This document shows positions 12,510-25,693 of a stretch of DNA of 64,000 bases, piece by piece (the stretch's first letter is position 1; every line of letters begins with the position of its first letter). The stretch covers positions 36,883,442 through 36,947,441 of the forward strand of contig NC_054082.1 in NCBI RefSeq assembly GCF_017562075.2, given 5' to 3'. Both the position numbers and the translations under genes were made by a program. Source of the stretch: Anopheles merus. Taxonomy: Eukaryota; Arthropoda; Insecta; Diptera; Culicidae. The notes below the pieces were generated by a model. The model saw nothing but the letters and a program-made list of their open reading frames with translations. It ran no database searches and was not told where the DNA came from.

Positions 12510-15500
12510 CTGCAAGTGGATGGAATGAGCACGAAATTAAACCAATTGCTAACCAAGCGCTGCTATCGGATTTGATCGTTTGTTAATTAAATTGCCAATG
12601 GTGCATCCGTCGGCGTGTGACACAGTTCTCCACCCTGCAGGACCATACAAAGACGCACGTCTGCACCTTTCTTTGTTGTGGGTCATGGGTGCGTGCCGTG
12701 GTGCTTGATCTAGATGTGTCCGAGATGTGTGAGATCGTTCCCAGCCGCCTCGGCAAGATGCTGCTCAGCGCGGCACAGGGCGTGTGACATTTTGAATTAA
12801 CATCAATCAAAATTCAATTTGATCGGCCATCAAGCTATACCCTGCCACCTGCAGTCGCTCAGTGGCACCGGTGCAGCCTTGAACCAGACCCGAGCTCCGG
12901 GACGGTACATGAACCATTTATGTACTCATCACGGCGAGACATCAGCTGCACAAAGTGTCTTTATTAGAGGCTGATGGCTCATTACAGCTACAGCTCCACC
13001 GCGCTTCATGACCTGTCGGGGCGAGATGTCTTTGACGATAGTTGCCGTAAGTGTACTTTAATCGTTCTCAAAACTGGCCAGAACCTGTTCTTGGTGGGAA
13101 GATGTCATTCTATCATCATCTGAGTGTGTTGTTAAGCAAATATTGCCAAAAAAAAAAAACTGGTAAAACAAATTGACATTAAGCAAACAGTATCCGGCTG
13201 TATCCACCAAATAAGTACTCGTTTGTCTTATTCTCCCGGGTCTATCGCGATGCTCTTTGTACGTTGGCAATAGATTGACGACCAAACCATGTGAGTCAAC
13301 GAACATTCCAGCATTACAACATAAAATATCTTCCTCAAAAACAAAACAAAAAAAAAACCCCACACAAACACAGCCATAAGCTAGAGCGTTCAGCGACACC
13401 GAATGCGTGACGTTGTTTCATGGTTCGTCGACTGATGATCGTCTGCCAAACGTTCGCGTTGGAACCAAAACAAAACCACACAAACAAATTTAAAACCACA
13501 CAGTACACACAGCACACTCACACAAACAGACCGGCACCAGTTAATTCACCCATTCATGGATGCTCAATTACATTGTTCGGCGCGCTTGTTCGCACAAACC
13601 GATCGTAACGGGGTAACGGGGTAGTGGCGAATGAGATGCCGCCGCTTAAACGCCGCCTTCTAAACTACGCACACATGATCGTCGGTTGGCCAATTTCACA
13701 ACCAAGCCCTGAAAGTTCTCATGGAGCTTCGCATCCGCAACACATAGCTGACCTTGGCTTTGGTGCGTCAAGGTTGAACTTACCACCCAGTCAGCCAGCC
13801 AGCGAGCCAGCCAGCCAGCGAGCCAGCCAGCCATGGAGCCTAAAACGAATCAATCTTAATGAGAAACTAAAGGGAACGTTGTTTTGTAGACGTTTTTTTT
13901 TTTTGGTGGCTGCTATCCATGGCTGGCAGACGGATCAAACGTCGGCGAGGAAGCTCGGGAAAACCAGCGCTTGAGCGAAAGATCAGACGCACAAGCGACG
14001 TGAGTGAGTGTCTTGCGGATAAACAATTAGCTCCAGGAATGTTCAAGAAGGAGCAGTCATTTAGTTTCTGTCAAATCATGGTTTTTATTAACCGAACGCG
14101 GACGATCGCTTAGTGTTGAAAGTGTGTAAAGTGTAAAGGAAGTACTGGGGTAACCATCTTTGCAACGTTCTCATATCGTTAGACCCACGGGAGCTTAACA
14201 ATTAAGGAAGCGAGATTAATTTGGCCACTGCCTCTGACTCTCTTGATAGCGCTTTCGTTTAACCTTCCGTGATCTTTTAGCCCCACTGGTCAGTTGTTTA
14301 CTTTGCCCCGATGCTGACGCATCTGACGCGTTGGGAAACATTCATTAGCAAATTTTAAACAAACCTCCGCACGAGCCTGCAAGCAGATCGGGAGGGGAGC
14401 GGGAGCATTTTTGCAATCAAACACTCCGAAACGATGATGATAACCACTGCAAGGGGCATGGCTTTTTGACTGGCCGTTTTGTGCGGCCTCGAATCTCGCG
14501 CACATAAACCATGCCCAAATACAACATATTCTCGCACCACCGTGGTTAGGTATGGGTTGGCTCACAGCCTGCGGTTTGATCCACGCAGAATGGTTCCCAT
14601 TTTGAAATGGGATTTGCTCCACATCCGTTCCACTGCACTAGTTTTTTGTTTGGCTCCCAATCCGTGCGATTTAAGTGTAATCCCGCACTAAAGATAGGGT
14701 ATTAAACTAAAAATCCCCAAACGATTTAAAGCTCGCACCTGTTGGCTTCTCATCATCAACGCAACCCTTTGCTCAAGGTCGGCGCACAGGTTGAAAAGAT
14801 TTGAAATCGATCCTTACTGATCGTTTCGACCTGTTTCGACGCCCTTTGCATTGCATCAGATAGTGTCAACCTCACCGTACGCACGTGCACTGCCTCGCGG
14901 TGTTTTAATGCGAAAAAGCACACGTCAAAATGTTCATCCTCGTCCTTCCCCCTATTCATATCAAATGATAGACGACTGTCACCGCTTTATTGGTATTATC
15001 TTATCGAGTGTACACACAGCGAGGCGATAAAATGCGTAAAGAAGGGTTCGCGCGCTGTGCTCCGTACGATGATAAGGGGAGTATCGTGAAGGGGGTAAAC
15101 AATAGCGAGAAAAGGGAATTCGACAAAAGCGGAAAAATGGACAGAGTATCATAACACACAAGCCCTGGAATGCCGTCCCACGTTGGAAGTGTGGCGCGAT
15201 CGTGTCAACAAATCAAAATAATTCACCAACTTATAGGAAGTGAAAATTTGCGAAATTATTCCAAAGCGCAATCATTTCCTCGCACTATTTGCATTAAATT
15301 TCGGAGGCACATACATTATCGCTACCGCAAACACAACATAATAGCATCGTTCGAGCCACGCCAATTATCTGGCCGCCTTATCTCACGGCCAATGGTTCCA
15401 AATGGTTCGCGCGAGCTTTCGCCTACTCGTGTCGCTTTTGCGTGAACCGTCCGCATTCGATCCGCAGAAGTGGTTTTATTTTTGGCACACTCGGGGTTTA

Positions 15501-18500
15501 GGCCCAGCCCAACCCTGGGTGGAGTATGGGTATATTGTATTAACGCTACAAAACACGTGCCGGGATTGAGATCGCAACACACGGCTAAAGTCGACCCAAT
15601 CGGCCAACAATAAATAAGCAACGCAGTGCCGCATCGATCGCATCATCCGTTGCGTGTTTTAAAAAAAGGGAGCAAAACCAAATATTGTTTTGGGGTTTGC
15701 GATTGAATTTGAAATGTTAATAGATTAAAACAGCCAAACAACGGTGCACGAGCGCTACCGAAATTCACACGTTAATTGAAATGTACTGTCAAGTTTGAGC
15801 GCCACGAGCGTGTTGGAAATGGCCAAACATGACCCACGCGGCGTGGCGTTAAGGCTGTTGCTGGTGCTGCTGCTGCTGCTGCTGCTACCGAAACGATCGA
15901 TTGGTGTCTTTTTTTTTGTGGGTCACCATAAAGTGCCATCGCCGCGGTGTTTGCATGGGGCGTGTTGGAAAGGTCAACAGTAAAGAATAAACTCAATCAT
16001 GCACCTTTCGCGCGTGTGTAGGAACGTCAGCGGCCTAAATTAAACCATTCTTCAATTCAACAACTTTGTTATTGTCTCATCCGGAACATCCGGAAGCAAT
16101 TGTAAACATGAAATTGTATTGTTTTTTTTTGCATAATGTTGTTTTGAAACATTGCTTTCAATTTCGCACTTTCCTTTTCTGGTAACGATAGGGTTTTTTT
16201 TTCTTATTCGTTTTGCGATCAGAACGGGGTTATTTGGATTTACCGTGCTCGTATAATTGTTACCAACTCTGAATTTCATATCTCTTGAATGAATGTTTAA
16301 TTTTTATTGATTTTTTTATCAGTTGATACTGGAAAACGTGTAAGAAAACAAGAGGAAGCGATGCAATTCCTGATTCTTTTCTTGGATATGTTATACATAG
16401 GTGGCTAAAAGTTATACGTAGCTAGAATTCAGCTAAAATTCTATCGGGTGGTGACTTTTTGTGCATTTTTTTTTAACTAAGTGAAGCTGTATTAACAATA
16501 TTTTTGTATACATTTTTAGTTTAGTCCTCAAAATAAGAGTGCAAAGGATTGTTAAAAATTAAAGACTTTTTTTAATCCTAAGTAAAATGCGAACGTCTTC
16601 TTTTCAGCCAATGCGAAATGCAATGCGATTCGGGCATTTAAAAGTTTGGAGAGGTCTAAAAATCTGGTCTAATGTGTTAAATACCCATCTAAACCGATCG
16701 TTTAAGAGTTCCAATTAGTGATTCCTTTCATTTGACATCTTATAATTAACATTTTGTGTGGTATGTTGTGAAATATAACTAAGCAATAAAATGTCACGAT
16801 CACTTTCACCCGATCGCTTAATCGCTCTTTATGTTATAAACGTTTTCCAATGATTCTAGCTTAATTGCAATAAAGAATAAAATTCTGAAGATCCACTCAA
16901 ACTCCCAAATACTAAATCCAATTGCATTAGAGATCGAATAAGCTTACTTTTTATTTAATTTTTGTTTTAATAAGCCATCTCACTAGCATTGGCATTGAAT
17001 CAAATTCTGCATGCTTGGATCTAAGCTTGAATCTCATTCTGCCCATCACTAATATTCACTACACATCAGCTAAAAGAACCAAGAAACTCATATTATGTTT
17101 TACCAAACTCGACCTCGAGACGATGTGATAACGAAGTTGTCGGGGCAATAATTTTATCTAATGTAGTATAACCTGTTTTGTTTACACTTTTTTCCAGTTA
17201 GAAAATTTAAGTCCGAATTTTAAATGGCTATCTTAAATGTCCCACACCATCCGCGACCCCAATTGCAAGCAATAAAAAGGCCCATTACAAACTCGAAATC
17301 ACTCATCGTAGCTTGTTTCTGCCGAATGATTGCATGCCTGCTACAGTGGAAGTCTACTGCACAATAGATGGCTGCTAAGTGTCAGTTTGACAAAATTCTC
17401 CTCAACATTAAACTCCCACCAAATCACGCATACGATGTGCCCTTTTGTCGAGGTCCTTAACCGTGTCACTTCAAAAAGGCAACACTTCCTTCCTCGGCTC
17501 GGCAATTGGCAAACACTGCAGCCTTTTGTTCGGTGCGGCCCAGACGCGGACAGATCAAACGGTGGGAAATCGTCACCAAAAATCTCACACTGCTCTGCTC
17601 TCCTTGCATATTGCAATACGCAATCGAACGCGAAGATCGCGCAACCGCTTTGTTGTAAAGAGCGTGTCTGGCCCGCCAGCGAGACGCGAGGCCCCAAGAA
17701 ACAGGCTGGTGTCCGCTGGAGAAATTGAGTTACGACGAATTAGATCAATTGTGTGTGGCCTTTAATTGACCAATTGGTGCCGTGGCGAGGTGATGAATTG
17801 TGCCGTGCCCGGCGTCGGTTGCCAAAGCGGCAAAGGTAGCAAAGAATAGCGCCTAGCGTTGAACTAGTCGAATCTTGTGCTGCCGAATGTTAGCTGATAA
17901 CGGAAAAAAAGGAATAAAAACCTACAGCACCCTTGCTTGACAAGTGGCAAGAAAGGAGGTCAACGACATGTATTGACATAACAGAGAGCACGATCGACCG
18001 TAATGCTATCGTGACGTTAGTACAGCCTAAATGCACTAACCCTGCTGTACCGTGGTCGTGGTAAATGCATTTCGTTAGTGCGTCCTTGACCGACGCTGTA
18101 TGCATTAGGGTCCATGGATGTGGTGTGATAGATTATTTCCTTTTTTTTTATTTAAGTAAGATACGAAAACAGGTTTCTCACGCAATGGAGGGAAATTATT
18201 CCGAATAAAAACTGGCTAGTTCCAGATTATTAATGAAATGGTTGGAACCGGCTTTTTCGCAGCGGCCTTCCGTTTTGGATCATATCGTCCACCAAATGGT
18301 ACTTCCCCGGGCGCCCCACAGCATGCCAAAAAATCATCCGACTAAGCGCACACACACAGCTTCTGCGCAGGTTATTAGTCATAGTGCCCGCTAACCTTGG
18401 CGGTAAGCGTGCCGAGAAAGGGGGAACCATGATTTGACAAAAATTTGGCAACACGAACACAAAAAGTAGCAATGTCACCGTCGTTGCCATGACTTCACCC

Positions 18501-21500
18501 TTTTCCGCGTGCTGCGTGTGCTCGTCAATGCCTGAAACCTGGATGTTTCTATCAAGAGCCCATCGATCGTTGGCACCGTTGAACGATGCTTCTCGTCGGA
18601 TGCGGATCTGACTGACGGGGAAGGGTAAGACACACGAGGAGGCGATATTGTCTTGCAACTAACAACAGTTAAGTCTACGCGACAGCAGTGTTAATTGATT
18701 GTTTCACTTGTTTCTTTTAGTACCGGGTACTGGGTGGCGATGGGGTCGTTAGTTCTGGAAAATCGTTTGAAAGACGTCAAAATGGCAAATGTTGTTTACC
18801 GTGATCAACCGTGAAGCAGAAAGAGAAGATGACGATGTATAATATTTCCGTAGACTTTTAGAAACGTAAAAACGGGTTAATAATAATGCAAATATTTGGC
18901 TAAAAGCTGGCAGATGTGTGGGATTTCCCGTAGTAGTTTCCCTGCCAAGGTGTTATACCCAACTCTTGGACGTGGAACGTTTTAACATTGGAAGGACGAC
19001 ATCAACGACCTTTCAAAGTGAGGATGCAAACGCAGTCAGCACAGAATTGAGTGTTGAACTCATTCTAGAAACAATTCAAATAGAATAATCCCATGAAACG
19101 AGTTGCTAAATCAAAATCAAGTCCCAATAAACCACTCCTCCGCAGGTGTTGGGAATCAGCGCCTCCACACAACTAGATATGACGATTTGGGCAAAATATA
19201 AAAAAAAACACCTCAGTCGCGATTAGATAGAGCCTACCCTGGCTGGGTTGTCCCTTCTCGAAATTAGTCTTCCCCCTGCCCTTTCCAGCTCGGCAATGAA
19301 CAATCGTGTGTACAAATTACAACACACACCACACACCAACAACACCTCGAGGGGTGAGCTCCAAACGCGTTTGTCTTATCGCACAGGTGTTGCGAAAACG
19401 GTAAGAGAGCCGCAGCAAATGTTGTTTGGGTGATACATGGCTGTTGGTTGTTTTGCTTTTTTTTTGTATTCTTATTAGCCATTTATCAGCACCATGCTAT
19501 CGCCTTGCAGCAGCAGCAGCAGCAGCAACAAGCGAGTCGATGACTAAACGGAACGGCGGAGGATTGCAATCAGGAACACCTGTACAAATGTTAGATTTCG
19601 TGCAGGTAGCCAAATTTCCACACTGTAATGCCGGAGGCCATGGGAATCTTGGGGGACCATTATGACGAACTTCAAACGAGTCTCATTTCACGTGCCTTCT
19701 TTGAAGGAACCCCATCAAAGGATCGCTTAACAAGTGTTTAACCCAATTAAGTGCCCGCTCCCGTGTTGATGAATGTGTCTGCTCCCGAGGTGTGAATGAA
19801 GTCACGGGGACGAGGTCGTACGATGCGCTGTAGAATCGATCGGAGAATCGTACTGCATCAGGTTGAAGGGCTCGCAGACAGTGCCCTCCCGATTGATGTT
19901 GAAATTATTTCCTTCAATCGCTCGTAATCGAACGATCCGGCCACTTCTCCCCTCTTTTACACGACACCATGTCGCACCAACGGAACTGATAAGCTTCCGA
20001 CGTAAGCGTTGCGATTTCTTTCCGGTCTGCGGTCTACACACAACTGGCTTGCGCCAACCTGGTGCGACAATGCGCCTAGCCAATGGGGAGCATTCGCGCA
20101 AAACGTACCGGTTGCCTTAGTTACCGGTGAATCATCAGCTCGCTGCTGTTGTTTGAGGTGTTGTGCAAATATAGAGTTCTTTTTATGGCAAGTCCAACTG
20201 CCAGTGTTGGCATAAATGCCCGACACTACGTCACTTTCGGCTAGCATATCTTGAATTTTACACATCGCTGATAGCACAGGCCACATTTGCTGACCTTGCG
20301 CATAAATTTAAGCTTTCAAAAATTTCGACTTCGTTATCAATAACTGTCAATTTCAACTAGTAGTCAAAAAATAAGCTAAAGGAACTGGATGGATGCAATT
20401 CAACGCGCGTTTTACGTTTCAAGCACGATCGTGATCGCATGCGCCTAATGCGTGTGTAAACTAGCATCCAAATGCTGATGCAACCTAATTTTTGTGAAAC
20501 TTTATTAGTAAATCGTTTTCCAAACAAGCACTGCAGTGTCACTCTTACCATGCATTTAACACGCCAAAAAAAAAGTAACTGGGCCGGAAAAGAGTAACAC
20601 GTAAAGTGAGCAGCACCGAAACGTGCACCCGGGCAAGTCAAACGTCAAGCATTCAATTTTACGATTCCCCCGCTGTGTGTTGTTGTTGTTTGGGAAGCAA
20701 GAAAATTAAATAAACACAATTTTATCAATTCTAAACAAAGCACAAACGCACACATTCCCATCATTAGAACCATCCTCCTTAGAACCATCAAGGGCGGTGG
20801 ACAGCGATTGACCAGGAATTGAAAGCGTTTGGAAGAAAACGGTCGCCTCCAAAGCAGCTGCGTTGCGATAATGCCAAACCGTGTGAGCTGAGCCGGGCAG
20901 AGAGTGGCCAAAGATTCGCGGTTTCGCGGAGGTTCAAGGTTGTGCAGCAGTGGCCCCAAAACGGGGAGAGGGGTCGTAAAATTCATTTGCTTGTGTGCTA
21001 TCAATTGCCTTGCGTTTACATCGTCGCGATCGTGTCAGCCGCCCTCTCTCGACTAGACCCGCACATCACACAACGCGTCATTAAAAGCGAAGAGCAAACA
21101 ACATACAATAAAAAAAAAAACAAACTCTCCCGTAACCCTGTTCACCCTTTTTCCCATGATGATTAGAAGGATTCGTTATTGGTGAGCGACGTGGGACGAA
21201 ACGGTCCCCGCGGGTGCATCCTCCCGGCGATAGCTCTCTAATCATTTCGAAGGGTTCTGAAACCAGAAAACTAGCAGCAGCAATACAAAAAAATAAAACA
21301 CAGAAATTGTCAGCCCAGATGTAATGGCCAAGCTTGTTCCCCACACAAGCAGTTATTATCTATTGGAGAATGTATTATCAGCAATGCGACGGCAGCACGC
21401 GGGCCGCGATAGTTTCCGCGTCTTGTCCGAAGTTGACAGCAAACAGCGATTACATTACGGACATGTGTAGAGACGTGTGCCCGAGTGTGATCGTTTTCGC

Positions 21501-22370
21501 TCTTTCTCTCCCTGTCTCTCTCTCTCTGTTACACTTTCTCTCTGTGCAGGATTCTAATCTCGGGCAATGTTGGTCATCTGTTAGGGGCAGCAGATTGCAA
21601 CGAATCCAGAGCACATCGTGCCCATTGCTCCGTTCCGTCCAACCACGGATTTGCTGTTTTGCGAAATTTCAAAATTTACGTGATTTTGATTAGCTTTTAC
21701 TGTCCTCAAAAAAATATTTGTCCTGTCCTTTGAACGGTTACATGAAACGGGAGACTTTGCATCTTCACACTCTGGGAATTGTCTTTGTATCAGTGTAGAG
21801 TGATCTGAACAGATCAGCGCACTGGCAAGCAATTTATTTCATCAAGCAGCGATAATGTATGCTGCTGCACCCCCATCTCCGGGGTTAGAGTGTTGGGAGC
21901 GCCAACAGCATATGGCCAAGCAGAATTCTCGAGGCGTAATTGAGTCCCGGCCATCATCCGCGATCTGTCACGAGGGGCAGATTACACAGCGGCACGGCAC
22001 ATGAGAGGAGGTTTTGGGAAGAAACGGAAACGAGCAAACGGATCTCGAAAGTGAAGCTTATCGGTAGTGTCGTGGTGTATCACCAATCGTTAAAACCCGA
22101 TTTTGATAGAACACCAAAGTCCACCAAAGTGACAACACTTTATCAGACCGGGCCAGATAAGGCAATCCAATCCTCGGCAGGCTCTTGTTACCGGCGAACG
22201 AGACCAACGACCCTTTTCCGACGGACGATGGATTTTTTTCTTCTCCCCCTTAAGCTTAGCTTTTGAGAATCCGGGCAAGGAACGCTTCAAGTGTGGTTTG
22301 TTGGAAGTTATTTAACACTCCAGACGCGATTAGATAGTTCAAGTGTGTGTGTGCGTGTGTGTTTACTAAC
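12510..22370 (-). other. Putative first intron of the CD36-type gene, no coding content recognised
   Basis: About 9.9 kb lie between the candidate first exon and exon 2. Readings in all frames gave no further exon I could defend. The stretch holds simple repeats: a CAGC run at 13788-13833, CTG runs near 15860-15890, a CAG run near 19509-19530, and AT-rich DNA around 16050-17250. Large first introns of this kind often carry enhancers, but no specific site is claimed. Confidence 0.4.
13788..13833. repeat. CAGC tetranucleotide repeat
   Basis: CAGC units with occasional GAGC variants. It lies in the putative first intron of the CD36-type gene. Confidence 0.9.
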
Positions 22371-22477
22371 CTCACTTTACCGATGTCACCGTTGGTGTGG
22401 TTGCCGTTGCTGGCCAGCTGATAGACGACGGTGGCTTTCTCCGTGTCAGCGGCCGGATGTTGCCCCGATTGCAACAT
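22371..22477 (-). CDS. Probable distal first coding exon of the CD36-type gene
   Basis: ATG at 22477 opens a 35-codon stretch plus two bases (begins MLQSGQHPAADTEKATVVYQ, ends near NGDIGKV). It stops at a donor AG|GTTAGT at 22371/22370. That donor is phase 2, exactly what the acceptor at 12510 needs to continue into SPSTGAGVAAAPRRSK and the first membrane helix. The frame stays open upstream to a TGA at 22606-22604, so the rest would be 5' UTR. The peptide is polar with no signal sequence, as expected for the N-terminal cytoplasmic tail of a CD36-type protein. Two other donors lie just upstream (GTAAAG at 22380, GTGAGG at 22375), but their phases do not fit exon 2. The link across ~9.9 kb is inferred from phase, strand and composition, not from homology. 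Confidence 0.45.
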
Positions 22478-22606
22478 AAAAACCTTCTCTTCCTTAATCA
22501 CTTCCCAGTGCGGAGGGCGGGTCGTTAAACCCGGTTCTTCTATTTTGGAGGCTTCCGAAGGACCTCCAATTCCACCCCGAAGCGCGAAGATCACACAGCC
22601 TATTCA

Positions 22607-24608
22607 GCACACACACAAACACACAGCAAACTGTCCTTGACGCGTGTATCCTTGGTAACGGCGGGAGAGCAGCAGATTTGCATCAGACGCTCTACACGCA
22701 CACAATGCCCCAAAATGCGTCTTCTTCTTGGTGTAAGTGTTTGCTTGGTTTGCCAACGAAATAAAAGGGTTCGCCTCGGACGGGTTTTGCGCTGCGGGTC
22801 GCGAATAAAACAACGCGTATGCTGGGAAACGCAAAAACTAATGCGATGCGCGCGTTTATATTTGCGTATATGTGTGTATGTGTGTTTGCGTACACTTTCT
22901 TTGTTCGTACAAGACGTTATTATTTCCCTGGATAAATAAGTTCTTCCGGTCGCAGTTCTAATTTATCCTTTTTCTCTCGCTCACTCTAACTCCCTCTCTA
23001 TCTCGAATGTCACGCGATTTTTGTGTGCGCTATTTTTCGCCACTTTTAAGCACCACGCATCTGTCACGGGAACACTGACTGACGCCGGTACGCGTCACGA
23101 ATGCACATGTGCACGCAGGCGGATTGCAGCGCTCAAGGTTGCCACCGTTCAACGCACTCCGAGTCCGAGGAATGATGTTCTAAATTTATTTCTCTCCCTT
23201 ACTTGCAACGCGAAACTGTCACGCTGCGGTCACTTGTTTACGCCACTAAGCCACGGAAACGCGGAACCCTTCCCGAACCGTACTGCGTGCGGCACACCAA
23301 TGACCGGGACTAGCCGAAATTCCGAAACAGATGTTGCCTTGCCCCCTGCAGCCACACACACACACACTGTGTTTGTTTGGTCTTTTGGTTCCGTTTATCT
23401 CGTTTCACACACACACACACACACACCCGTTAGATATCCGCGATTATGCTGCACGTCGCTTTATCTAGCTGATAACATTTCGGGCACACAGAAACGGGTA
23501 CGAGCGGCAAAACCGTTGCAACACGGGACACGGCTTGATGCAGGTGGCCAATTGCACTTACGCGGGAATGTGCGACAGTTCCCAGAAGCAAATCGTCACA
23601 CTTTTCGGCAACGACGACGCACACCGAACGTGTAAGCAACCCGTTGTCTGTGGTACGCTGAGCTGCGTGTGCCTCACTGCTGTCGAGAGCAGAGGAGAAC
23701 CTAACCGCGACGGCGTCCGCTTAATGATTGACCGAGCCGTACGGACGAGCGTCGGTATGAAATACCCTTGGCCGGCCGAATACGCACACTGGCTCTGGCC
23801 AAACACTAACACACACGCACACACATGCACACACGGTGATCGTGTCCTGGGCGCAGCCGAAACGAGGATGAGAGTGTGCTGCGTGCGGTGGTGCCTTTCC
23901 TCCGTCGCTGGCCGTCGCTCAAATCTCGCTCTAACGAACTGCCCTGGGGATGCAATAGATAAGGCGACGAGGCACGACGGGGCGGACGCGCGGGAAGCAC
24001 TATGGTATTTAGAACGAAGAAACTGGCTGTGATTGTGGATCTATTTTTAGAAAGTGTAATTTTGATGACAATTATTTGATGATTATTTGTAGTATTGTAT
24101 GTTGTTATTCACTTTATGGTAGTTAAAACATGGCGATTACTTATATATAAAAAAAAAAACATTACATAAGCGAACATTACATAAGCAACATTTACACTTT
24201 ACATGAGTGTAAGCATTGGTGTAACCAATTTATAATTAATCAATGTTCATATTGCTAATACAAATGGCAATAAAACACCAAATAAGAATTCTTGACTGTG
24301 AGCAATTTACGCTTCGTTCACTGTGCATACGGAAGAGAGGAAGAAGTAGGGTGCCCCTTCCCACGTGTCCCCTCCGCTCCGTTATGACTCAACGAAAAAT
24401 ATTAACTCGCCGCGCACATTTACAGTGCGTTGTGGCACTGTGTTCTAATAGCTGCAAAATAGTAGTAATTTCAAATGAAAAAATAAAATGAAGATTAAAA
24501 ATTTTAAAACTCATTTTTAAGACATTTTTTTGGTTGGTTGAATTAAAAACGCGCTTTTTAGCATTTATTTTCTTACTACGTTTGATATTTCGTTAATCAG
24601 ACTCGTCC
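22607..24608. other. Upstream flank of the CD36-type gene
   Basis: GC-richer DNA with CA tracts near 23353-23368 and 23405-23427 is followed after 24040 by AT-rich DNA holding a doubled ACATTACATAAGC unit (24158-24187). No exon is supported. If the 22371-22477 exon is right, promoter and 5' UTR fall here. Confidence 0.4.
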
Positions 24609-24616
24609 TACGACAT

Positions 24617-24770
24617 CAGTGGTTTTCAACCTTTTTGTTGCATTTTCCCCCATGTAGGGTGCATGTAGAATTTTATTCCCCCCTCACAACTACATAAGCG
24701 TGAGAGAGAGCCACCAAAATTATCAAAATTTCCCCCTTGAGGGGAATTCCCCATCGGTTGAAAACCGCTG
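24617..24770. mobile_element. hAT-type MITE, 154 bp
   Basis: The ends are near-perfect 15 bp inverted repeats: CAGTGGTTTTCAACC at 24617-24631 and GGTTGAAAACCGCTG at 24756-24770, with one mismatch. The CAGNGGTTNTCAA form is typical of hAT elements. Flanks give an 8 bp target duplication with one change: TACGACAT (24609-24616) and TACTACAT (24771-24778). The interior has no ORF and carries C-runs near both ends. It is a non-autonomous deletion derivative. Confidence 0.85.
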
Positions 24771-24987
24771 TACTACATGTCTCACCAGATGTGGAACCGT
24801 TGATGACGTAACATTTATGATTTCCCGAACATGGTCACTTGGATCATTTCAAGAATATTGCGAAAAATGTAACGTGATGAGAGAAAGATAAATCTCAATA
24901 AAGAGAGAAGGCACGAATTATCCTAGCATGTAATAGAAACAGGGGAGAGCGTAGTCTAGAGCGAAGGGTGCAATATGTGAGAATAAT

Positions 24988-25030
24988 GCTCACTAATAAT
25001 AATTATAATAATAAGAATAAGAATAATAAT
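24988..25030. repeat. AAT/AAG-rich simple repeat interrupted by the pogo-type MITE
   Basis: A run of AATAAT and AATAAG units ends at the left TA of the 25032-25414 element, and AATAATAAAT resumes right after its right end. The MITE therefore inserted into an existing trinucleotide-like tract. Confidence 0.7.
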
Positions 25031-25031
25031 A

Positions 25032-25414
25032 CAGGCGTCCCCCGAGTTACGACCTCCTCGAGTTACGACGATTCGCAGATACGACGATTTTGATTTTGAC
25101 AGTTAAAAGATGTCAGTGACAAGAAATTGATGTATTTTTTGAATTTCTGGGCTGATAATCGTTATACACACATTTCCAAAGATTCCACAATTACCCTATC
25201 TTGAATATCTATATTGTGTACGGCTTTTAAAATATAATTATTACATTATCGAACATTATTTTGAATAAAATACACGATATCATAAATTCCAACTCTTCAA
25301 ATTCGATTATAAACTTAGTATTCATAGATATTCGACATACGACTTTTTCGACTTACGCCTTGCTTTGGGACATTTTTTCGGTCCCAAATACAGTCGTATC
25401 TCGGGGGACACCTG
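25032..25414. mobile_element. pogo/Tc1-mariner-type MITE, 383 bp
   Basis: Terminal inverted repeats are CAGGCGTCCCCCGAGTTACGAC at the left (two bases differ on the right, which reads CAGGTGTCCCCCGAGATACGAC on the other strand). Each end is flanked by TA (25030-25031 and 25415-25416), the Tc1-mariner target duplication. Sub-terminal GAGTTACGACGATT-like motifs recur inward on the left, with a looser GACTTACGC match on the right. There is no transposase ORF. It sits inside an AAT-rich simple repeat that continues on both sides. Confidence 0.85.
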
Positions 25415-25668
25415 TAATAATAAATTTCGTTTGCCAAACACAAAGAAACAAAATGAAGCATTTTAGTGCTTTACAGAGTTGAACATTATTTAGTAAAAAT
25501 TGTGTAATTTTAAGCCATACGAAATATCAACATAAACAATGGCAGACATTGACATTTAAATGAATTTAAAACCATCTAAATCATATCTCACGAAACTGTG
25601 GCCTTTTGGGTCAAATGCATCCCTCTAGAGCCTTCAGTACGGCCGATGGATGAACTTTTTAAAGAATA

Positions 25669-25693
25669 AAATAAATAATTAAATTATTTATTT
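25669..25693. repeat. Perfect AT palindrome
   Basis: Twelve-base arms AAATAAATAATT and AATTATTTATTT flank a single A. AATAAA occurs on both strands, so it could act as a polyadenylation signal either way. No gene reads into it that I can identify. Confidence 0.6.
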
